Of a stretch of DNA of 64,000 bases, positions 15,626 through 24,443 are shown one piece after another. Every line of letters begins with the position of its first letter. Within the stretch, counting starts at the first letter, position 1. The position numbers were made by a program, and so were the translations under genes. Location: the NCBI RefSeq assembly GCF_001442805.1, contig NZ_CP011131.1, forward strand, positions 372,001 to 436,000, written 5' to 3'. This stretch comes from Lysobacter gummosus (lineage in GTDB: Bacteria > Pseudomonadota > Gammaproteobacteria > Xanthomonadales > Xanthomonadaceae). Under the pieces are notes generated by a model. It saw only the letters and a program-made list of their open reading frames with translations. It made no database searches and had not been told where the DNA came from.

Positions 15626-17854
15626 ATGGCTGCCGCCCGCCGGCATGGCCTCACTCCGAGCCGCCTCGGCATGGCCCTGCTGCTCGCGCTGTGCGCGGCA
15701 CCGGCCGCCTACGCCCAACAAACGGCCGCGGAAAGCGCCGGCGGCGCACCGCTGCCCAAGCTGCTCGACAAGGTCACCGTCGAAGGCGTGGCGACCCAGG
15801 AAGCGCCGCTGGACCGGCCCAACGCCACCGCTTCGCGCCTGGGCCTGAGCCCGCGCGAGACTCCGGCCGCGATCGACGTGCTGAGCCAGGACCAGATCCA
15901 GGCGCGCGGCCTGCGCGGCAGCGTCGAGGCGCTCAACGCCGCGCCCGGCGTCCTGGCCGGGCAACTGCCGTCCTCGCCGGGCATGACTTCGATGCGCGGC
16001 TTCACCGGCGGCGCCATCGCGCTGCTCTACGACGGCGTGCGTCAGACCGCCGCGCCGCTGATCACGCGCGACTTCGACAGCTGGAGCTTCGACCGCATCG
16101 AAGTGCTCAAGGGCCCGGCCTCGGTGCTCTACGGCGAAGGCGCGCTGTCCGGCGCGATCAACCTGGTGCCCAAGCGGCCGAACTTCGACGGCCGCGCCTT
16201 CGAAGCCCTGGCCGGCTGGGGCAGCTTCGGCAGCCAGCGTTACGCCATCGACGCCAATGTGCCGCTCAGCGACGACTTCGCCGTGCGCGCGGTGGTCAGC
16301 CGGCGCAGCAGCGACGGCTACGTGGACGGCACCGGCAGCGATTCGACCTCGGCCACGTTGGCCGCGCGCTGGCGCCCCAGCGATACCCTGGATGTCGATA
16401 TCGCCCTGGATCATTACCAGGACGACTACGACACCGCGTATTGGGGCACGCCGCTCATTCCGGCGTCGATCGCGCGCGATCCCAGCGATCTGGTGCGCAC
16501 CGGCAACGGCCTGGTGCTGGACCGCGCCATCGCCCGGCGCAATTACAACGTCGATAACGGCGTGCAGGATTCGCACAGCGACTGGCTGCGCACGCGGGTC
16601 AACTGGCAGATCAGCGACGGGCTGCGTTTGCGCAATGAGTTCAGCTATTACGACGCGCATCGGCGCTGGATGAATTCGGAGACATATACCTACAACGCGC
16701 GCAGCGGCTTGCTCGATCGCGGGACTACGCGGATCGAGCACGATCATCAGTTCTGGGTCGAGCGGGCGACATTGTTTTCCGACAGCCCGATCGGGGGCCG
16801 GCGTAACCGGGCTTCGGTTGGCGTTGAAATCAGCGACGGCGATTTCATGGTGATGCGCCGCTTCGGCGCCACCACGCCGGTCGATCCGTTCGCGCCGCGC
16901 CGCGGCAGCGTGTCCTTCGCCGATACCGCGCTGAACTTTCCCGGCGCCGGCAATCGCGTCGATTTCGATTCGAATACGCGGGTGGTGTCGGTGTTCGCCG
17001 AAGACGCGCTCAATCTGACACCGCGCTGGCTGCTGCTCGCCGGCCTGCGCTACGACCGTATCGAACTGGAACGCAGCATCCGCGACTACAACACCGGCAG
17101 CCGGACCCGGTTCGAACGCAGCTACGAGCCGCTGTCGTGGCGCCTGGGCACGGTGTTCGATCTGGCGCCGAAAACCCAGCTGTACGCGCAGTACAGCGTC
17201 GCGATCGCGCCGGTCGGCAGTCTGCCGCTGCTGTCGTTGGCGAACTCGCGCTTCGAACTGACCCGCGGTCGCGCGGCCGATGCGGGCATCAAGAGCAGTC
17301 TGTGGGACGGCCGCATCGATCTGAGCGCGAGCGCGTACTGGATCGAGCAGGACGACATCGTCACCCGCGATCCGCGCAACGCCAATCTGTCGATCCAGGG
17401 CGGCACGCAGTCCTCGCGCGGCATCGAGTTGTCCGCCTCGGCCGCGCTGACCCGCGCGCTGCGCCTGGACGCCAGCGTCGCCGCGCTGGATGCGCGCTTC
17501 GACCGTCTGCGCGAAGCCGGCGGCGTCGATCGCGCCGGCAATGTGCCGCCGAACGTGCCCGAGCGCATCGCCAACCTCTACGCCAGTTATCGCTTCGACC
17601 CGGTGCCGATTACCGTCGGCGCCGGCGCGCGCTACGTCGGCGCGTACTACACCAACAACGCCAACAGCATCCGCGTGGACAGCCATACGGTATGGGACGC
17701 GTCGATCGCCTACCGGCTGCCGTTCGGCGAGATCGCCTTGTACGGACGCAACCTGGGCGATGCGTTCTATGCCGACTGGTCCGGCGGCGCGGCCGATCAA
17801 CTGGTGATCGGCGCGCCGCGCAGCGTCGAGCTGACTTTCAAGGTGAACCTATGA
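15626..17854 (+). CDS. TonB-dependent siderophore-type receptor
   Basis: 742 residues from the ATG that opens a normal signal peptide (MAAARRHGLTPSRLGMALLL, cleavage after AYA). A GTG at 15473 with a better ribosome-binding site would add 51 residues. The plug starts near residue 50 (KVTVEGVATQEAP, then ETPAAIDVLSQDQIQARGLR) and includes SMRGFTGGAIALLYDGVRQT and IEVLKGPASVLYGEGALSGA. The barrel ends with VELTFKVNL. These segments are typical of siderophore receptors. It would bring a ferric or other metal chelate across the outer membrane using TonB energy. Its stop overlaps the ABC ATPase start (ATGA), making it the first gene of a ten-gene unit. Confidence 0.9.
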   Translation: MAAARRHGLTPSRLGMALLLALCAAPAAYAQQTAAESAGGAPLPKLLDKVTVEGVATQEAPLDRPNATASRLGLSPRETPAAIDVLSQDQIQARGLRGSVEALNAAPGVLAGQLPSSPGMTSMRGFTGGAIALLYDGVRQTAAPLITRDFDSWSFDRIEVLKGPASVLYGEGALSGAINLVPKRPNFDGRAFEALAGWGSFGSQRYAIDANVPLSDDFAVRAVVSRRSSDGYVDGTGSDSTSATLAARWRPSDTLDVDIALDHYQDDYDTAYWGTPLIPASIARDPSDLVRTGNGLVLDRAIARRNYNVDNGVQDSHSDWLRTRVNWQISDGLRLRNEFSYYDAHRRWMNSETYTYNARSGLLDRGTTRIEHDHQFWVERATLFSDSPIGGRRNRASVGVEISDGDFMVMRRFGATTPVDPFAPRRGSVSFADTALNFPGAGNRVDFDSNTRVVSVFAEDALNLTPRWLLLAGLRYDRIELERSIRDYNTGSRTRFERSYEPLSWRLGTVFDLAPKTQLYAQYSVAIAPVGSLPLLSLANSRFELTRGRAADAGIKSSLWDGRIDLSASAYWIEQDDIVTRDPRNANLSIQGGTQSSRGIELSASAALTRALRLDASVAALDARFDRLREAGGVDRAGNVPPNVPERIANLYASYRFDPVPITVGAGARYVGAYYTNNANSIRVDSHTVWDASIAYRLPFGEIALYGRNLGDAFYADWSGGAADQLVIGAPRSVELTFKVNL

Positions 17855-18597
17855 GCTTGATGCAGACCCGCACCGATGCGCTGCGCCTGGACGCGGTGCG
17901 CAAGGATTTCGGCGACCGTCATGCGCTGGACGAACTGTCGATCGCGATCGCGCCCGGCGAGGTCTACGCGCTGCTCGGCCCGAACGGCGCCGGCAAGACC
18001 ACGACCTTGAACCTGATCCTGGGATTCCTGCAGCCCGAAGCGGGGCGCATCGAAGTCGCCGGCATCGACGTGGGTCGCGATCCGCTGGGCGCGCGCGCCA
18101 AGATCGCTTACTTGCCGGAAACGGTGATGCTGCATCCCAGCCTGAGCGCGATCGAGAATCTCACTTATTTCGCCTTGCTCGGCGGGCGCAGGATCGACGC
18201 GGCGCAGGCGCGCGATCTGCTTTCCGAAGCCGGCCTGCAACCCGAGGCGCATGCGCGCCGCGCCGCCGGCTTCTCCAAGGGCATGCGGCAGAAAGTCGGG
18301 CTGGCGATCGCGCTGGCCAAGAACGCGCAACTGCTGCTGCTCGACGAACCGACCTCGGGGTTGGACGCCAGCGCCGCGAACGATCTCTCGCAAGGCGTGC
18401 GCGCCGCCGCCCAGCGCGGCATCGCGGTGTTGATGGCGACGCACGATCTATATCGGGTCAAGGACGTGGCCCATCGCCTCGGCATCCTGCGCGCGGGCCG
18501 ATTGCTCGCGCAGCGCCTCACCGCGGAACTGTCCGCGGCGCAGATCGAGTCGCTGTATCTGGAATTGCTCGCCAGCCAGGACGCGGCCGCGGCATGA
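17851..18597 (+). CDS. ABC transporter ATP-binding protein
   Basis: 248 residues. Walker A is GPNGAGKTT at residues 43-51, the signature loop is FSKGMRQKVGLA in place of LSGGQ, Walker B is LLLLDEPTSGLD, and the switch His is in MATHDLYRVKDVAHR. It belongs to the DrrA/NosF-like ABC-2 group that pairs with integral membrane proteins without a periplasmic binding protein. Its start overlaps the receptor stop, and its stop overlaps the first permease start (ATGA in both cases), so the genes are translationally coupled. Direction of transport is not determined by sequence. Confidence 0.93.
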   Translation: MSLMQTRTDALRLDAVRKDFGDRHALDELSIAIAPGEVYALLGPNGAGKTTTLNLILGFLQPEAGRIEVAGIDVGRDPLGARAKIAYLPETVMLHPSLSAIENLTYFALLGGRRIDAAQARDLLSEAGLQPEAHARRAAGFSKGMRQKVGLAIALAKNAQLLLLDEPTSGLDASAANDLSQGVRAAAQRGIAVLMATHDLYRVKDVAHRLGILRAGRLLAQRLTAELSAAQIESLYLELLASQDAAAA

Positions 18598-19997
18598 GCG
18601 CATCGCTGACCGGTTTCGAATGGACCTTGCTGCGCCGCGACCGCCGCGCGTGGTGGGCGCTGCTGTGCCTGGGCGCGCTGGTGTTGATCGCCTTCGCGGT
18701 GGATATGGCGGCGATCGTCGATGCCAACGCGGCCAAGGCCGACATCGCCCGCGCCGAGCGCGCGCGGTGGCTGGGGCAGGGCGAGAAAGATCCGCATTCG
18801 GCCGCGCACTACAGCATCTTCGCGTTCAAGCCGACTTCGCCGCTGGCGGCGCTGGACCTGGGCGTGGAGCCCTTCGTCGGCCAGACCGTGTGGCTGGAAG
18901 CGCATGTGCAGAACGACATGCTGTACCGGCCGCAGGGCGAGGCCTCGGCGCTGCAGCGCGCCGGCTTGAGCAGTCCCGCCAGCCTGTTGATCGGCTTCGC
19001 GCCATTGGTGGCGTTCCTGCTGGCGTTCACCGCGGTGGCGATGGATCGCGAGCGCGGCACTTTGCGATTGGCCTTGGGCGCGGCGTTGCGGCCGCGCGAG
19101 ATCGTCGCCAGCAAGGCGGCCGCGATCTGGCTGGCCCTGGTCTGGGTGTTGGTGGTGCCGGTCACCGCCATCGCTGCTATCGCCACCGCTGTGCTCGGCG
19201 CTCTGGACGCGACCGCGGCCTTGCGCCTGGTGCTGTGGGCGGCGGCGATGGCGGTGTACCTGGGCGTGTTGACCGCGCTCGGTCTGGCCGTGTCGATGCT
19301 CGCCGGCAGCGTGCGCGGCGCGCTGGCGGTTCTGTTCGGCCTGTGGATCGCCTTCGGCCTGGCGCTGCCGCGCTGGGCCAACAGCGCGGTGGAAAGCGCG
19401 CAGCCGCTGCCGTCCACGCAGACGGTCAAGCAGCAGTTGCTGGATGAGGCGCCTTCGTACTGGACCGCGGAGGACGCGAAGAAACATCAGGCCACGCTGC
19501 TGGCCAAGTACGGCGCCAAGGACCCGGCCGATCTGCGCGTGGATCTGCGCGGCGCCGAGCTGGACCTGAGCGAGCGCCATTCGCACGAAGTGTTCGATCG
19601 CGTGCTCGGCGGTTTCTACGATCGCGTGGTCGCCCAGGACCGCGCCTACGCCATGCTCGGCTGGCTGTCGCCGACCGCGGCCATGCAGAGCCTGTCGCCG
19701 ATGCTGGCCGGCAGCGACTTCGTCCATCATCGCCGTTTCATCGACGGCGCCGAGCATTACCGGCGCGCGCTGGTCAATCGCATGAATCAGGACGTGATGG
19801 CGCATCCGACCGGCGAGGGCGGCGCCAAGCACACCAACGATGCGTCGCTGTGGGCGCAGATTCCCGAATTCCACCATCCCGCGCCGTCGCTGAGCGCGAA
19901 CTGGCGCCACACCGCGCCGGCCGCGGCCGCGCTGCTGGCCTGGTCGCTGGCGGCACTGGCCTTGCTGGCGTTGGCGGCAAGGAGGCTGCGGCCATGA
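18594..19997 (+). CDS. ABC-2 type permease, DUF3526 family (first of two)
   Basis: 467 residues. An N-terminal membrane helix (WWALLCLGALVLIAFAVDMA) is followed by a large extracytoplasmic loop of roughly 100 residues. A cluster of five helices follows (ASLLIGFAPLVAFLLAFTAV through RGALAVLFGLWIAFGLALP), then a second large soluble loop and one final helix (AAAALLAWSLAALALLALAA). The segment MDRERGTLRLALGAALRPRE is the usual coupling region of ABC-2 permeases. The two big loops are typical of DUF3526 proteins, which often lie beside TonB receptors. It overlaps both neighbours by ATGA and probably pairs with the next gene as a heterodimer. Confidence 0.85.
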   Translation: MSASLTGFEWTLLRRDRRAWWALLCLGALVLIAFAVDMAAIVDANAAKADIARAERARWLGQGEKDPHSAAHYSIFAFKPTSPLAALDLGVEPFVGQTVWLEAHVQNDMLYRPQGEASALQRAGLSSPASLLIGFAPLVAFLLAFTAVAMDRERGTLRLALGAALRPREIVASKAAAIWLALVWVLVVPVTAIAAIATAVLGALDATAALRLVLWAAAMAVYLGVLTALGLAVSMLAGSVRGALAVLFGLWIAFGLALPRWANSAVESAQPLPSTQTVKQQLLDEAPSYWTAEDAKKHQATLLAKYGAKDPADLRVDLRGAELDLSERHSHEVFDRVLGGFYDRVVAQDRAYAMLGWLSPTAAMQSLSPMLAGSDFVHHRRFIDGAEHYRRALVNRMNQDVMAHPTGEGGAKHTNDASLWAQIPEFHHPAPSLSANWRHTAPAAAALLAWSLAALALLALAARRLRP

Positions 19998-21520
19998 GCG
20001 CGATCGCATTGGAAACAACACAAATCGCCGCGCCCGCGCGCGTCGGCTTCGCCACCCTGCTGGCCTGGGAACTGCGCCACGTCGGCCGCAGCCGGCTGCT
20101 GTGGACGGTGATCGGCCTGCTGGCCGCGGCGATGCTGTGGGGCGCATACAGCGGCGCGGCGCTGCATCGCGCCCAGGACGCGGCGATCGAACGCAGCCGC
20201 GCCAGCGACGCGCAATGGATGCGGCAGATCCGCGAACGCGCGCAGCGCTACGCCGAGCCGGCGCCGACTTCGGTGCCGTACTGGCAAGACCCGACCGACA
20301 TCGCCGGCTTCAGCCGCTATTTCCTGCGCGCGCACAGCTACAAGCCGAACCTGCCGCTGTCGCCGCTGGCGGTGGGCGGCAGCGATCTGATGCCGAGCCG
20401 TCTGCCGGTGAAACTGGAAACGCCGTTCGGCGTCGAGCCGGCTTACGATTTCGAGAATCCGCGCGGGCTCGGACTGGGCCGGTTCGATCTGGGTTTCGTG
20501 CTGGTGTATCTGCTGCCGATCGCGGTGATCGTGTTGATCGGCCTGCTGTCCACCTTCGAACGCGATCACGGCATGTTGCGCCTGATCGCCGCGCAGCGGG
20601 TCGGCCCGCGCGCGTGGCTGGGCGCGCGCGTGGCGGCGATCTTCGCCTGGGTGATGCCGGCGACACTGGCGCTGCTGTGTCTGTCTTTGTCGGTCGCCGG
20701 CGCGAATCTGTCCGCGGCGATCCCGGAACTGCTCGCGTCGGCGGCACTGGTGGTGGCCTACCTGTCGTTCTGGGCCGCGCTGGGCTTCGTCGTGGTGTCC
20801 GCGTGGCCCGGCGCCGCCGGCGCGATCAGCCTGATGAGCGCGTTGTGGGCCTTGCTCGCGATCGGCCTGCCCTTGCTCGGCAGCGCGCTGTCGCAGCGTG
20901 TCGGCGATGCGCCCACGCCGGTGGCCTATGTCGATGCGACGCGACGCGCCAACGACGCCATCGCCGCCGAGCGCGACGCGATCGTCGGCGCGATGTTCCG
21001 CGCCCGCGCCGATCTGGCGCCGGCCATCGACAAGGTCGCCAGCATCGACTACGCCACCCGCATGAGTTTCCTCGCGCCGGAAACCGAGCGCCGCCTGCAA
21101 CCCTTGCAGCGTCGCCAGGAGCACGCGCGCGATCTGCGCGAAACGGTATCGGAATGGGCCGGCTATCTGTCGCCGCCGCTGGGCATGGAGCAGGCGCTGT
21201 CGCTGCTGGCCGGCACCGACGCGCCGCGCCAGCGCCGATTCGAGCATCAGACGCGGGTGCATCAGCTGCGTTTACGCGAATGGTTCTATCCGCGCATCCA
21301 GCGGCAGATCGCCACGCCCACGCCGCGGCCGATCGCCAACAGCTACGGCCGGATGAACTTCAACGAGTATGCGGACATCCCCGTGTACACCGGCGCCGAG
21401 TTGCCGCCGTTGGCGCGCGCGGCCGGCGTCGCGCCGATGGCGGCATGGTTGCTGTTGTTGGCCGCAGGCTTGTGCGCGCTCGCTCTGCATCGCCTGCGCC
21501 GCTGGCCGACGGAGCTTTGA
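19994..21520 (+). CDS. ABC-2 type permease, DUF3526 family (second of two)
   Basis: 508 residues with the same plan as its neighbour: one N-terminal helix (LLWTVIGLLAAAMLWGAYSG), an extracytoplasmic loop, a helix cluster beginning LGFVLVYLLPIAVIVLIGLL, the coupling segment FERDHGMLRLIAAQRVGPRA, a second loop and a C-terminal helix (AAWLLLLAAGLCALALHRL). The loop contains NSYGRMNFNEYADIPVYTGA near its end. It is probably the partner of the preceding permease, the two arising by duplication. It is coupled by ATGA to the gene before and separated by 3 bases from the second TonB receptor. Confidence 0.85.
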   Translation: MSAIALETTQIAAPARVGFATLLAWELRHVGRSRLLWTVIGLLAAAMLWGAYSGAALHRAQDAAIERSRASDAQWMRQIRERAQRYAEPAPTSVPYWQDPTDIAGFSRYFLRAHSYKPNLPLSPLAVGGSDLMPSRLPVKLETPFGVEPAYDFENPRGLGLGRFDLGFVLVYLLPIAVIVLIGLLSTFERDHGMLRLIAAQRVGPRAWLGARVAAIFAWVMPATLALLCLSLSVAGANLSAAIPELLASAALVVAYLSFWAALGFVVVSAWPGAAGAISLMSALWALLAIGLPLLGSALSQRVGDAPTPVAYVDATRRANDAIAAERDAIVGAMFRARADLAPAIDKVASIDYATRMSFLAPETERRLQPLQRRQEHARDLRETVSEWAGYLSPPLGMEQALSLLAGTDAPRQRRFEHQTRVHQLRLREWFYPRIQRQIATPTPRPIANSYGRMNFNEYADIPVYTGAELPPLARAAGVAPMAAWLLLLAAGLCALALHRLRRWPTEL

Positions 21521-21523
21521 GCG

Positions 21524-23461
21524 ATGACACGCGCACGCCTCGCATGGACCCTGGGCTGCGGCCTGGCCGCTTTCGCCGCTGCCGCCAATGCGCAGCGCGC
21601 CGGCGACAACGCGGTGACCGCGGCCGAGGACGCGTTCGGCGCGACCCTGGGCAATGAAACCATCGGCCTGTACAGCAGCAAGCAGGTGCGCGGCTTCTCG
21701 CCGGTGGATGCCGGCAACGTGCGCATGGACGGCATCTATTTCGACCGCCAGGGCACGGTGCCGCCGGCGCTGGTCGAAGGCTCGACCATCCGCGTCGGTT
21801 TGTCGGCGCTGAACTATCCGTTCCCGGCGCCGACCGGCATCGTCGATTACCGCCTGAAGAAAGCCGGCGACGAACGCGTGCTCAGCCTGCTCGGCGCGAT
21901 CAACGCCTACGGCGCGCCGGCGCTGGAATTCGACGCCAAGCTGCCGATCGTCGACGGCCGCTTCGGCATCGCCGCCAACATCGCTCTGGCGCGCGAGGAG
22001 TACTACGACGGCGCCGACGCGCGCTATGTACGCGCCGGCTTCGTGCCGCGCTGGCGGCCGACGGACAACATCGAGATCCTGCCGTTCTGGAGCATCTCGC
22101 GCGGCCGCGACGAAGAGGTCGCGCCGACCATCATCACCGCCGGGCCGTACCGGCCGCCGCGGATCCAGCGCCGCCGCCATTTCGGCCAATCGTGGTCGGA
22201 CAACGAATACGACAGCCGCAACTACGGCGTGCTCGGCAAGGCCCGGCTGGGTGGCGACTGGGCGCTGGCCGGCGGCGTGTTCCGCTCGATCAACAACCAG
22301 CCCAGCGGCTTCGCCGAGCTGTTTACCGACACCCGCGCGGACGGCATGACGCGCGAGAAAGTCATCGCCGACCCGCGCCAGCGCTATGCCTCTACCAGCG
22401 GCGAGTTGCGCCTGAGCCGCAGCTTCCGCGAAGGTCCGCGCCTGCACGTGCTGCAAGTGGCCGTGCGCGGGCGCGGGCTGGACAGCGAGTACGGCGGTTC
22501 GGCGGCGGCGATCGACTACGGCTGGCGGCCTCTGGGCGAACCGCGGCCGGTGTCGCCGCCGCCGTCGTTCGAGTTCGGCCCGCGTACACGCGATCACGTC
22601 GAGCAATGGACCGGCGGGCTGGCGTATGAAGGGCGCTGGCGCGATGTCGGCGAGCTGAGCCTGGGCATCCAGCGCAGCCGTTATCGCAAGCACGTGGATC
22701 AGCCCGGCTTGGCGCGCACCCGCAGTCGCGACGATCCGTGGCTGCCCAACGCCACCGCCTCGGTGTATCTGAGCAAGACGTTGGCGCTGTACGCCGGCCA
22801 CACGCGCGGACTGGAGGAAACCGGGATCGCGCCGGACGATGCCGCCAACCGCAATCAGGCGCTGCCGGCGATCCGCACCCGCCAGACCGATGCCGGCGTG
22901 CGCTGGTCGCTGAGCCAGGACCTGAAACTGGTCGCCGGCGCCTTCGACGTGCGCAAGCCGTACTTCACCACCGACGAGCGCAACGTCTACGGCGCGATCG
23001 GCGAAGTGCGCCATCGCGGCGTCGAGCTGAGCCTGAGCGGCAAGCCGGCCGAGCATTGGAGCCTGGTGGCCGGCGCGGTGCTGATGCATCCGCGCGTCAG
23101 CGGCGAAGCGGTGCGGCTGGGCCGCGTCGGCGATCGTCCGATCGGCCAGACCGAGCGAGTGCTTCGCAGCGATGTCGAATACCGGCCGCCGCTGCTGCCG
23201 GGCTGGTCGTTCGATGTGTCGATGAGCCATTACGGCGAACGCGTCGCCTCGCGCGACGGCTTAAACCGCGTTCCGGCCTACACGCTGGTGGATGTCGGTG
23301 CGCGCTATCGCTTCAAGCTCGGCGCCGCGCCGGCGACCTTGCGTCTGTTGGTGGCGAATGCCGGCGACACGTTTACCTGGAACATCTACGGCAACAACAG
23401 TTTCGGCCTGATCGACGGGCGGCGCTATGTGGCGCAGCTCGCGGTGGATTTCGACGGCTGA
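21524..23461 (+). CDS. TonB-dependent receptor with shortened plug
   Basis: 645 residues with a signal peptide ending ANAQ. The mature protein reaches the conserved GLYSSKQVRGFSPVDAGNVR within about 30 residues, then MDGIYFDRQGTVPPALVEGS. The first part of a normal plug is therefore missing, and no clear TonB box is visible. A 22-strand-type barrel follows (GVLGKARLGGDWALAGGVFR, ALYAGHTRGLEETGIAP) and ends YVAQLAVDFDG. Receptors with this VRGFSP...GNVR opening form a recognisable subgroup, so the short plug is probably ancestral and not a deletion. It lies between the ABC transporter and the biosynthetic genes, which argues that it handles the same small molecule. Confidence 0.85.
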   Translation: MTRARLAWTLGCGLAAFAAAANAQRAGDNAVTAAEDAFGATLGNETIGLYSSKQVRGFSPVDAGNVRMDGIYFDRQGTVPPALVEGSTIRVGLSALNYPFPAPTGIVDYRLKKAGDERVLSLLGAINAYGAPALEFDAKLPIVDGRFGIAANIALAREEYYDGADARYVRAGFVPRWRPTDNIEILPFWSISRGRDEEVAPTIITAGPYRPPRIQRRRHFGQSWSDNEYDSRNYGVLGKARLGGDWALAGGVFRSINNQPSGFAELFTDTRADGMTREKVIADPRQRYASTSGELRLSRSFREGPRLHVLQVAVRGRGLDSEYGGSAAAIDYGWRPLGEPRPVSPPPSFEFGPRTRDHVEQWTGGLAYEGRWRDVGELSLGIQRSRYRKHVDQPGLARTRSRDDPWLPNATASVYLSKTLALYAGHTRGLEETGIAPDDAANRNQALPAIRTRQTDAGVRWSLSQDLKLVAGAFDVRKPYFTTDERNVYGAIGEVRHRGVELSLSGKPAEHWSLVAGAVLMHPRVSGEAVRLGRVGDRPIGQTERVLRSDVEYRPPLLPGWSFDVSMSHYGERVASRDGLNRVPAYTLVDVGARYRFKLGAAPATLRLLVANAGDTFTWNIYGNNSFGLIDGRRYVAQLAVDFDG

Positions 23462-23489
23462 GTCCGAAGCGCAACGGGGAGACGCGGCC

Positions 23490-24443
23490 ATGCTGCGGCA
23501 GGATCGAATGGGGATTTCGAATAGCGGTGCGGCGCCTTTGGTGCGCGACGCGTTGTTCTCGGCCGCGCAATCGTCTAGCGCGCGCACGGTGTACAGCGGC
23601 GTATGTCACGGGACCTTGGGCGAGTTGTGGCAAGGCCCGTACGAACAGGACGGCGAACTGCATATCGGCCTGATCTCGCTGCCGGTACGCAAGTACAGCT
23701 GGATGCATTATCTGCCCGGCGAGGATGGCGAGGACGGCGCAGATCTGGCCGGCAAGGACAAATGCCGGCGCGCGATCGACTTGTATCTGCAGCATCACGG
23801 CAAAAGCCTGCCGCCGGGGCGTTGGAGTCACGACTCCGAATTGCCGCTGGGCAAGGGCATGGCCAGTTCCACCGCCGACCTGGTCGCGACCATCCGCTGC
23901 CTGGACCGCATCTTCGGCCTGGATACGCCGGTGCCGACAGTGGCCGATCTGCTGCGCGGCATCGAGCGCTCCGACAGCGTGTTCCTGGATCGCTACGCGC
24001 TGTACCTCAGCGGCCGCCAGCAGATCGTGCGCAGCTTCGACACTTCGCCGCGCCTGCATGCCTGCTACATCGACGAAGGCGGCACGGTGGAGACCGAGAA
24101 GCTCGCCGATCCGCTGCTGCGTCACTACCAGCGCCATCTGTCTTCGTACCGGCGCGGTCTGCAGCAGGCCATCGAAGCCTTCGACGGCGGCGATGCGGCG
24201 GCGATCTGCGAATGCGCCACGCACAGCGCGCAGCTGGCGCAGTGGGTGACGCCGAAGGCGCATTTCGAAACGCTGGCGCAGCGGCGGCGCGAATTCGGCG
24301 CCGACGGCATCGTCGTCGCCCATACCGGCAGTCTGCTCGGCTATCTGTTCGTGTCGCGCCCGGACGCGGCGCGCATGAGCGAGCTGTCGTCCTTCTTCCG
24401 CGGGCTGGGTCGCCAGTGCCGCTTCGCCGAGACGGGGTTGTGA
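23490..24443 (+). CDS. PduX-like GHMP kinase (amino-acid kinase)
   Basis: 317 residues from the ATG at 23490, preceded by GGGGAG. GHMP signatures are present: GVCHGTLGELWQGPY near the N-terminus matches the GSCGELVQG of L-threonine kinase PduX, and PLGKGMASSTADL carries the ATP-binding loop (Gly121-Ser127). A further match is IERSDSVFLDR, and a C-terminal Gly-rich loop is VVAHTGSLLGYLF. PduX phosphorylates threonine for cobalamin side-chain synthesis, but no cobalamin gene is nearby. Here the next gene is a beta-replacement PLP enzyme, so the likely role is making O-phosphothreonine or O-phosphoserine as its substrate. The stop overlaps that gene by TGATG. Confidence 0.83.
   Translation: MLRQDRMGISNSGAAPLVRDALFSAAQSSSARTVYSGVCHGTLGELWQGPYEQDGELHIGLISLPVRKYSWMHYLPGEDGEDGADLAGKDKCRRAIDLYLQHHGKSLPPGRWSHDSELPLGKGMASSTADLVATIRCLDRIFGLDTPVPTVADLLRGIERSDSVFLDRYALYLSGRQQIVRSFDTSPRLHACYIDEGGTVETEKLADPLLRHYQRHLSSYRRGLQQAIEAFDGGDAAAICECATHSAQLAQWVTPKAHFETLAQRRREFGADGIVVAHTGSLLGYLFVSRPDAARMSELSSFFRGLGRQCRFAETGL

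Noticed and set aside
15446..17800. 784-residue minus-strand frame opposite the TonB receptor
   Set aside because: Same shadow pattern, with low-complexity Arg/Ala/Gln content and no recognisable domain. The plus-strand receptor explains the coding signal.
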